From the NCBI RefSeq assembly GCF_003589595.1, contig NW_020654051.1, forward strand, positions 9,384,930 to 9,448,929: 64,000 bases of DNA, in the 5' to 3' direction. The position numbers were made by a program, and so were the translations under genes. The notes below the pieces were generated by a model. The model had not been told where the DNA came from. It did not search any database and saw nothing but the letters and a program-made list of their open reading frames with translations. Each line of letters starts with the position of its first letter. The first letter of the stretch is position 1. Shown piece by piece: positions 56,800-64,000 of the stretch. This DNA comes from Hyposmocoma kahamanoa. Lineage: Eukaryota; Arthropoda; Insecta; Lepidoptera; Cosmopterigidae.

Positions 56800-57860
56800 T
56801 AACATCACCTCCAGGACTTGACTACGGGCACCACCACCAGATGTGAAACGATTAAAATTGGAGGCCTGGAAGGTTCGGGGTGGGGTAATCTTGTCAAAAG
56901 TTGGTCGGTAGAAGAAATTACACTACTGAAAGGCTCATGGCGAAAATCATCTCTTAATACTTACAAAGCTGCATGGAATCGATGGCGAGATTGGTGTAAA
57001 TCTAAAAACTTGCAATGTTGCGTTGGCCCTCTGTATAAGTTATCTTCATAGAGATTTGGGTCTATCGGCGAGCACTACTAGAGTGCACAAATCCGTAGTT
57101 TGCACCTTCGCCGACCCGTGAAACTCAAGATATTTAAGTTCTGATATTCTGGTAAAAAGAATGCCGAAGAGCGTTGAGGTTTCTGTAACCAAAATCTTCT
57201 AGTATATTAAAATCTATTTGGGATATCTCAAAGCTTATTGATTGGCTGCCCCAAAATCCCCCCGACGAAGAAAACTTGTATCAGGTTTCCAGGCATTGTA
57301 GCGTTTTTACTATTACTAAGTACAGGGCGTCATATTCATGATTTAACCCGGTTACATTTGACCCAGAAGGACATAGAAATTTCCCAAGATTCCTTAGTGT
57401 TCAGGCCAAGGTTCGGTTCTAAAACCGATTCGGCTTTATATCGTCAATCGGGTTGGGAATTTAACTCTTAACTTGCGGAAGTTTATTGGCCATCCATAAG
57501 AACCGGAAATAGGTCCTCCTCGGATCCACGAATACCGCAACGAAAGAGTTAAATGAAATAGTTTAAGAAATTTGTGTGTTCCTTATTGGATCGACAAATT
57601 AACAAGTGTACCCAATGATCGGCGTAAGGCAAACCCAAGCCTATCAAGACTTTATTACTACCCGCGGTGTTGTAAAGCCTGCGTCCCGATGCGTCATAGC
57701 AGGATGGTTGCGTTCTGTACTAGACCAGTTAAAAATAATAGATTCAGCTGGAAGCATAAGAGCAGCAGTTGCTTCAAGAAACTATGAGTTATTACTACTG
57801 GATGAAGTTTTAAGCAAGGGCAATTGGAGAAGTGAAAATACTTTCTTCAAGTAGATAGAC
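56800..57860 (+). pseudogene. DIRS tyrosine recombinase, broken and interrupted
   Basis: Would integrate the circular DNA copy. The N-terminal core-binding region 'SWRKSSLNTYKAAWNRWRDW' lies at 56,937-56,996. The catalytic part begins 'FPGIVAFLLLLSTGRHIHDL' (57,280-57,345). Here the arginine of the first catalytic box (usual TG-x-R) is His, a change explainable by a CpG transition. An 84-bp MITE interrupts the frame at 57,465-57,548. The end reads 'ITTRGVVKPASRCVIAGWLR', 'GSIRAAVAS' and 'GNWRSENTFFK', followed by TAG (57,852-57,854) where a tyrosine is expected. Inactive. Confidence 0.85.
57461..57552. mobile_element. 84-bp TTAA-flanked MITE in the recombinase
   Basis: TTAA (57,461-57,464), then CTCTTAACTTGCGG... 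and ...CCGCAACGAAAGAG, then TTAA (57,549-57,552). The inverted ends plus duplicated TTAA fit a piggyBac-mobilised MITE. It separates two halves of the recombinase coding sequence. A close copy lies at 58,653-58,740. Confidence 0.85.
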
Positions 57861-57904
57861 GAAGCTCCTGTCGTAACAAACAGTTTAAGCGCCTCGTTTA
57901 TAGT

Positions 57905-58316
57905 TAGATTGTTAATAATTTAAATATTTAATGTAAATAATATATTGTAAATAATTTGTTATAAGTTTCAGTTCTTTACTTGATTTGAGACTGATTACTC
58001 AGTGTACCTGATTACACGATCTCATTTTAATTATAATAATTTTTATGTTATGTTTTGTGAACATGTTATCACATTTTGAATTCTTTGCTAAACCATTAAT
58101 AAAAAAGCAGATTATACACTTATACTAACCGGACTTATACTAACTTACTTTTTTAACTGACTTTTACTAAAGATTATTAAGTGTAACCTTCATATAATTT
58201 AATATAAGATAACATTTAACTATTTTCTAGTTCATTGGCAGATCACAGTACGCTGTTTCATAGGCCGGCAGAAACCAAACACGTCTCGGAGGGTCAAGCC
58301 GCAGGCTCTGACCTAA
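57905..58316. other. Spacer 3' of the DIRS element
   Basis: AT-rich, non-coding. The segment 58,280-58,312 ('cacgtctcggagggtcaagc') resembles the sequence at 58,575-58,600 ('aatctcggaaggtcaagcct'). Confidence 0.45.
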
Positions 58317-58654
58317 AATAGAACCGTTTTTAAGCCAAAGTGAATAAAAATGGATATTATGGGTCTAGCCAAGGCTTGACCCAAATTTTGAGTCCTTGCC
58401 GTCCACTTTTGTTTTGGGCTCCGAGACGTACTGAGAATCGCGCCAGCGTGTGCTTGCCGACCCGCCTGTCTCTTGCGACTCGCGCCACCGCCTCTGCAGT
58501 ACTGGCGACGCGTTTACGACGCGTAATTTGTTGCTTGTGAACTGTAAAACACGTATTCTTCATAAAAATATGCAAGTGTAATCTCGGAAGGTCAAGCCTT
58601 GGTTAGACCCAAATTATCAGTTTTTATTCCCTTTGGGGGAAAAACGGTTCTATT
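58317..58654. mobile_element. Foldback element with 65-bp arms
   Basis: The left arm 58,317-58,381 ('aatagaaccgttttt...ccaaggcttgacc') and right arm 58,590-58,654 are reverse complements over about 65 bp with some mismatches. The 208-bp centre is GC-richer ('ctccgagacgtactgagaat...'); the 'ctccgagacgta' motif occurs again at 61,331. No protein. Confidence 0.8.
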
Positions 58655-58740
58655 AACTCTTAACTTGCGGAAGTTAATTGGCCGTCCATAAGAACCGGAA
58701 AAAGGTCCATCTCGGATCCGTGACTTCCGCAAATTAAGAG
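58653..58740. repeat. Second copy of the 84-bp palindromic MITE
   Basis: Nearly the same sequence as 57,461-57,548, with better-matched inverted ends (cttaacttgcggaagt against acttccgcaaattaag). It has TTAA on the left only and abuts the right arm of the foldback element, so it may be part of a composite. Confidence 0.75.
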
Positions 58741-58744
58741 TCCA

Positions 58745-59460
58745 GAGAAAAAAGCTTGTTTCAAAAAGTCTGTCAGCAAAAAAAGCTTGTTTTATTAAAT
58801 TGTTTTAAACAAGATATAAATTCTTTGTAATTCAATCAACTAACTGGGCTGAACAACAGAACTACTGTACAGCGAGGATGGACAACTGAACTAGTGGGAA
58901 TAAAGGACATAAAAAATCTCTACCAAACCAGGGGCAAAAGCTTTGTATTATTTTCAACTGAACAAACGAGAAAAAAAATCTCATTAGTTCAGTCAACTGA
59001 ACTAGTGGGAATAGACGAACATTAGCATGGTCGTGATTTAAATTCCATTTAGTAAGTCAACTAATTCTATGAAATTTTAAATCAATGTTGTATTTTGATT
59101 TCAAATTCGTACACCGATACAATTACATTTTATGTGCGCCATCACATCGATACTTCCAATGAAACACAATGCCAACTTAATTTTTAGACCGGTTCTGTTT
59201 TTATTTTGCTTTTTGTTTCTTTTCTTTTCATAAAATTCGTTTTGTTTTTGTTTCTTTATATTTTTTTTTCACGAAATTCGGGAACTTAATATTAGTAAAT
59301 AAATAATAAATATGATTGTTTACAAAAATAACAGAAAATTACCAAAAAATAAAGTTGGCGTAGTGTTCATTGGAAGTATCGACATACGCATGCAACGATT
59401 TTCATAGAACTCGTTAATGTCAATCCTCAGCGCTCGATCCGGCAAACTAAGCTTTTCTAT
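58745..59460. other. Gene-free stretch
   Basis: Contains two similar segments, 'caactgaactagtgggaata' at about 58,883 and 58,998, forming a ~115-bp imperfect tandem. An inverted pair is also present: 'cgatacttccaatgaaacac' at about 59,148 against 'ttcattggaagtatcg' at about 59,368, indicating a MITE of about 240 bp at roughly 59,147-59,384. No exon. Confidence 0.5.
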
Positions 59461-59461
59461 G

Positions 59462-59536
59462 CGAAAATAGCACTATCTCGCGCTATAGCTAAGTCGCTCT
59501 CGCGCAAGTCGCACCCTATCGTACTAGCCCTACAGT
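59462..59536 (-). repeat. Copy of the Gemin7-intron MITE
   Basis: Read on the minus strand: 'ctgtagggctagtacgatag', 'ggtgcgacttgcgcgagagc', then 'atagcgcgagatagtgctat'. This is colinear with 41,802-41,870. Only one half is well preserved. Confidence 0.65.
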
Positions 59537-60109
59537 TGTACATACTTGTAATAGTACGTTCAGTGTTTAGGAGTGGAATCTAATAGTAATAACTGATTGA
59601 TAACAATGGGCTAAAAATTTGAAAAGTACCCACTATATATACATATGTACCCATTTCAAATGTCTTTTTAATTTATACTTCTCGTGTAATAATAAGTACA
59701 CATATATGTTTGTATCACGTATCTTTTTTAAGTACGGCTGTTAGTAAAAATAACTAAAAAGCACAAGATGTCTGTGCTAAAAAGTAAACACCCAGTATAT
59801 ACATATTTTCATTTCTTAAAAAATTACTTAAGGAAAACCTATGATACACATTTAAATTGATATATTGCCGCATAAACCATAAAATTTGACGTTAAAAACA
59901 GATATTGTACAAAAACAGCATTTTTTAAAACTTTTACTTTTATATTAAGACGAATTATTTCGCTTTAGAAGGCTTTAGCCGTCAACAGTAGTAATCACCC
60001 AACTTAGCTAGATTCCAACGACCTTCATACCATTCCTCAAGTCTTTTTAGATCCTGGTGACACCTCTTTCTCTGTTGATTACTAACGACTCCCAACAAGA
60101 TTCGAATAA

Positions 60110-60526
60110 AAAGACAGATTTAGAGGGAATAAATGTACCGTGAATAACTATTGGTACACGACCTTTGTTTGCCGTAAGTTATTGACAAACTTCGTAAAAT
60201 AGCCATAAACGCCGTGTCATCTTGCAACCACGATAATGCCAGTTCTCACACGGCCAGATAGACAAATGAATTTTTGAAGGTGAACAACGTTGACCTTATG
60301 AGCCATCCCGCGTACAGTCCCGACCTGGCACCTTGTGACTTTTATTTATTTCCAAAAATTAAGAACGCGTTAAACAGTTACGCGATCAACGATTTTCATC
60401 ACAGTCGAAGAGTATGAAGAATATGTTTCACAGATTGTCACGGAGGAGTGGCATAAATGTTTTCAAAATTGGTTCATTCGTATGAAAAAGTGCATTAACG
60501 CCAACGGAGAATATTTTGAGAAATAA
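60110..60526 (+). pseudogene. Mariner transposase C-terminal remnant
   Basis: The frame 60,229-60,380 reads 'HDNASSHTAR', a stop, then 'TNEFLKVNNVDLMSHPAY' and 'SPDLAPCDFYLFPKIKN'. Asp of HDNA and Asp of PCD are 34 residues apart (D34D), the mariner signature. After a frameshift the end 'EEWHKCFQNWFIRMKKCI' and 'NGEYFEK' leads to TAA at 60,524-60,526. The N-terminal DNA-binding half is missing or unrecognisable. Dead copy. Confidence 0.88.
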
Positions 60527-60641
60527 TAAATTCATTTCTGGGCATTTATAATATTTTTTTCTTATTCATCATTCCAGAAACTTATAGTGCGCCTCTCGTA
60601 TAACCTTGAGATAATGATAATAAAAATCGTTTATTTTTCTC

Positions 60642-61830
60642 TCAAATAATAAATCCGTTGTATCTTTTAAACAAAAGAGAGACTTAAGATTTTGCGAATA
60701 AACGTCGGTTGTAGTTGCAAAACCTAACTAATTCACGACTTTTTCTAGGTGCAATCAGATCTAAGCTAGAAGCTGTGGTTCCCTCACCGAGAACATTCGC
60801 CTGAAACGTAACATTCAAGATTCGTTTGCGAGCATTACATTACAAACCACCTCCCTTACTAGCGAACATTCGTTTTTGAGCATTACATTTCAAACTACCT
60901 CCTTCATCGACGAGCATTCGCCTGTAATGTAACATCCAAGATTCGATTAGGCTGCGATCCCGCCAGAGATATGCGAGGTAGCAAGACGTGCTGGCGTGTG
61001 GAGTGCCTTTGAGTGCCAGCGAAAGCACTTTGTTGTTGAATACGACTTGCGCTATAATAAATTATAATAGTTATCGTTTATTCGATTAAGTCATTCAATA
61101 ATTATTAAATTACTCTGATCAATAGTCGTACGCGACTGTGCTCCACGCGTCTCGTGTAAACCAGGAGTCGAACACGAGATACATACACTAATGAATAACA
61201 TAACAATCGATAAATCCTAATACCATTATGGAAAAGTAACTGTATATTTTTTGCTAATTTGCTTGTATTAAATTAAACTTAACTTTATTAAAACCTTTAT
61301 AAGTGCTGTATATTATGCAAAATTTGTACACGAGCTCCGAGACGTAACACAGGTTTATACCTGCGTTCCATCTCGGAGCTTGGTTACGGCTCAGGGCAAG
61401 GTTATCCTTGAAATAATAAATCGGTTGTATCTTATAAACAAAGGAGCGACTAGTTCTAAAATTTCGTGATTAGAACCGACTAATTCAAGACTTTCTGGGT
61501 GCGATCATATCTAAGCTAGGAGCTGTGGTTCACGAGATTCAGAAGTGGTACTGTCGGAATAAGCTTATTCCAGAGTGGAACCAACACCTTAATGTCTTCA
61601 AAGCGGCGTAACAGACAAAAATTTAGTTTTTTACGACTGAACGGACTAAATCACTTTTAAGTGTAATCAGATCTAAGCTAGGTACGTGTTGTGGTTCTCG
61701 GGACTGAGAAATGATGTAATGTGAATAATAATTGGAATAAGCTTATTCCAAGGTGGACAGTAAAACAAACTTTTGAACGGCAGACCGACTAAATCTAATT
61801 TTTTGCGACCGGAACCGACTAACTGGTTAG
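60642..61830 (+). repeat. Diverged repeat units of ~150-190 bp
   Basis: Three related units share 'cggttgtatcttaaacaaa', 'actaattca.gactttt', 'aatcagatctaagctag' and 'agctgtggttc'. They lie at about 60,650-60,790, 61,410-61,560 and 61,600-61,770. The latter two also share 'tggaataagcttattcca' palindromes (about 61,557 and 61,731). Between units, 60,790-60,950 carries a short repeat around 'gagcattcgcctgtaatgta'. No protein recognised. Confidence 0.65.
61325..61385. repeat. Short GC-richer palindrome
   Basis: 'gctccgagacgtaacacagg' pairs with 'cctgcgttccatctcggagc' across a 4-bp centre, a ~44-bp imperfect hairpin. The 'ctccgagacgta' arm recurs in the 58.4-kb foldback element. Confidence 0.75.
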
Positions 61831-61885
61831 TCAAATTTCAAAAACTCAACTATGGTCACGCTGGAATAAGCCACGCAGTTTTTTT

Positions 61886-61923
61886 GGCGATATCACAGAC
61901 CACATAAATACTAGTGGCGATAT
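61886..61923. mobile_element. 22-bp micro-insertion with 8-bp target duplication, copy 2
   Basis: GGCGATAT at 61,886-61,893 and again at 61,916-61,923 flank the same 22-bp core found at 18,005-18,026. The flanking octamer differs from the first locus, so the core and not the flank is the repeated unit. Confidence 0.85.
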
Positions 61924-62054
61924 GCAATAAATAAAGCGTAATGGAATAACTATTATGAGTACGACACAAGATTTCTATTTGTCTTGTATCTTCCTGTAAG
62001 TCTATTAAAGTTTCACTGCCTTATCAGATGACTGAATTACTTTAACTTCTTCTA

Positions 62055-64000
62055 AGTTCAAAACCGCTTCGAAGCCCTCGAAAATTGCATAGATGTGGAC
62101 GATCTAAACAACATGGTGGTGGATACTGTCCGTACGGTTGGGTCCAAGTTTTTCAAAACCCACCGTACCAAAATAAGAAACTCTCCGACAAAACACTCCA
62201 ACACATGGAACATAGAAATGAAATGAGGCTACAGAACGCAGAGGATGCAAGTCACTACAAGCGGGTAAATAGGCAGATATCGAAGTCTTTGACTAGCGAC
62301 ATACGCCAATTTAATAGAGCGTATTAAAGAGGCCATTGAGCGGAGCAAAGGCTCCAAGGTGTTCGCGAGAGATCTATCTATTGGGCAAAGCCAACTGACG
62401 AAGCTAAAAACTGATGACGGTAGCATCATTTCATCTAAGCCTGAAATCCTGAGGGAGATAGAGTTTCTAACGACAGCTATATTCAACGAAAGCAACTGTT
62501 GAAAGCGAGGTTAAAGACCCCAGAGCCAAGCTTACCCGACATTATACCGAAGATATCCCGGACGTCAGCCTGTATGAGATTAGTGTGGCTCTCAAACAAT
62601 TCAAGAACAATAAAGCGGCGGGCGATGATGGAATCACTACAGAACGTCTGAGAGCGGGCGGCAAGCCGATACTTAAAGTCCTCCAGAAGCTTTTCAATTC
62701 TGTCATCGTCGAAGGTCAAACGCCGAAGGCACAAGCGAGGTCGTTCTGTTCTTAAAAATGGGTGATAAAACACCCTTGAAGAACTATCGGCCAATCTCGC
62801 TTCTGAGCCATGTCTATTCGAGAGTTATCACGAATCGTCTCGCTCGCAGGTTTGACGACTTCCAACCTCCCGAACAAGCCGGTTTCCGAAAGGGTTTTAG
62901 TACCATAGACCACATCCATACGCTGCAGGTTATACAGAAGACAGAGGAGTATAACCGGCCACTTTGTTTAGCGTTTGTGGACTATGAGAAGGCCTTTGAT
63001 TCTATCGAGACCTGGGCGGTGCTGCAGTCTCTCCAAAGGTGCCAAATAGACTATAGGTATATAGAGGTGTTAAGGTACTTATACAAAAACGCCACTATGT
63101 CAGTCCGATTACAGGATCAGAGCTCTTATCCTGTCCAACTGCAACGAGGCGTGAGACAGGGAGATGTGATATCTCCGAAAATGTTCACTACTGCGTTGGA
63201 GGATATTTTCAAGCTTCTGGACTGGAAAGTACTTGGCATCAACATCATACATGGCGAGTACCTAACACGCTTTCGATTTACCGATGATATAGTTCTTATG
63301 GCCGAGACCTTGGGAGACCTGAACACAATGTTCGAAGATCTCAGTAGTGTTTCCCAAAGAGTGGGTCTTAAAAGATGAACATGGACAAGACGAAGATCAT
63401 GTCGAATGTCCATGTTGTGCTCGCTCCACTTAAAATTGGGAGCATTACACTCGAAGTTGTTGACCATTACGTTTACCTGGGGCAGACAGTCCAGTTAGGT
63501 AAGTCCAACTTTGAGAAAGAGATCTCTCGTCGAATCCAGCTCGGATGGGCAGCGTTCGGGAAACTACAAAAAATCTTTGCGTCAAAATTCAATTCAAAAA
63601 TCAAAAAATCCAAATTACCTCAATGTCTCAAGACGAAAGTCTTTGACCAGTGTGTTGCCAGTGATCACATATGGATCAGAAACGTGGTCCCTCACTATGG
63701 GCCTCATAAGGCTCAAGGTCACTCAGCGGGCAATGGAGAGAGCGATGCTAGGTATTTCCCTACGTGATAGAATTAGAAATGAGGAAATCCGTAGGAGACC
63801 TAAGGTAACCGACATAGCTCGAAGAATTGCTCAGTTGAAGTGGCAGTGGGCGGGGCATATAGCTAGGAAAACCGATGGCCGTTGGGGCGGAAAGGTTCTT
63901 CAATGGCGACCGCGCACCGGACGACGCTCAGTGGGTAGATCCCCCACCAGGTGGACCGACGAACTGGTGGAGGTCGCGGGAAGCCGATGAATGCGGGCAG
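62055..64000 (+). pseudogene. RTE-like LINE reverse transcriptase, 5'-truncated, runs off the end
   Basis: A target-primed reverse transcriptase of a non-LTR retrotransposon. The linker region begins in frame 'NRFEALENCIDVDDLNNMVV' near 62,058. The polymerase is mostly one frame at 62,758-63,378: 'LKNYRPISLLSHVYSRVI', 'EQAGFRKGFSTIDHIHTL', A box 'AFVDYEKAFDSI', B box 'RGVRQGDVISPKMF' and C box 'RFTDDIVLM' (usual F-A-D-D has Thr for Ala). After a break the thumb continues in the next frame (63,375 on), and the end 'RRIAQLKWQWAGHIARKTDG' and 'GRRSVGRSPTRWTDELVEVA' reaches the window end. Frameshifts occur near 62,160, 62,500, 62,750, 63,375 and 63,680. The upstream endonuclease domain is missing. 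The RTE assignment is from overall resemblance. Confidence 0.9.

Larger units (their letters stand above)
55304..57900 (+). mobile_element. DIRS-type tyrosine-recombinase retrotransposon, 3' part
   Basis: The order of domains is a lysine-rich end of the first frame (about 55,304-55,580), reverse transcriptase (55,590-56,210), RNase H (about 56,220-56,790), then tyrosine recombinase (56,800-57,860). Reverse transcriptase plus a tyrosine recombinase instead of an integrase defines the DIRS/Ngaro-type order. All frames are broken. The 5' part probably continues at 52,920-53,279 on the other side of the piggyBac insertion. The terminal inverted and circular repeats of DIRS elements were not found with certainty. 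Confidence 0.85.

Noticed and set aside
60795..60950. CRISPR-like array
   Set aside because: Units are imperfect, spacing is irregular, and the host is a eukaryote.

Overview
This window looks like nuclear DNA of an insect, most probably a moth or butterfly. It is AT-rich, intron-bearing and crowded with transposon relics. The lepidopteran call rests on the mix of families: tRNA-headed SINEs, Jockey- and RTE-like LINE tails, Tc1/mariner, hAT, piggyBac and DIRS-type elements, and many short inverted-repeat elements. The order is an inference; an insect or other arthropod is safer.

Only three host genes are convincing, all between 41.3 and 52.4 kb. They are a Gemin7-like gene (minus strand, 2 exons, 41,327-42,060), a LUC7L3-like U1 snRNP splicing factor (minus, 8 exons, 44,831-48,043), and CHMP6/Vps20 (plus, 2 exons, 50,323-52,329). 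Two act in snRNP assembly or splicing and one in ESCRT-III membrane scission. LUC7L3 and CHMP6 are divergently transcribed.

1-41 kb: no host exon recognised. It holds SINEs, a dispersed ~270-bp repeat family (family D), a second dispersed family (family E), a near-complete Tc1 element (13,252-14,795), a mariner-type relic (17.8-18.3 kb), a complete but degenerate hAT element with an 8-bp target duplication (26,807-29,602), several LINE 3' ends, and hairpin or foldback sequences (5.0-5.7, 15.1, 29.4 and 36.2 kb). A GC-rich unidentified block lies at 37.5-38.4 kb and a CGG-rich island at 38.9-39.1 kb.

42-52 kb: CpG-rich palindromic elements sit about 280 bp upstream of the start codons of both the Gemin7-like gene and CHMP6. 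LINE relics and a MITE lie inside introns.

52.9-64 kb: a DIRS-type tyrosine-recombinase retrotransposon is split by a piggyBac relic with TTAA duplications, and its recombinase is interrupted by an 84-bp TTAA-flanked MITE. Downstream are a foldback element, a mariner relic, diverged repeat units at 60.6-61.8 kb, and a 5'-truncated RTE-like LINE running off the window end.

The most unusual signal is a 22-23 bp sequence found at two unrelated places (18,004-18,026 and 61,894-61,915), each time flanked by a different perfect 8-bp direct repeat. This is the signature of an extremely small transposed element or a transposase-made insertion.
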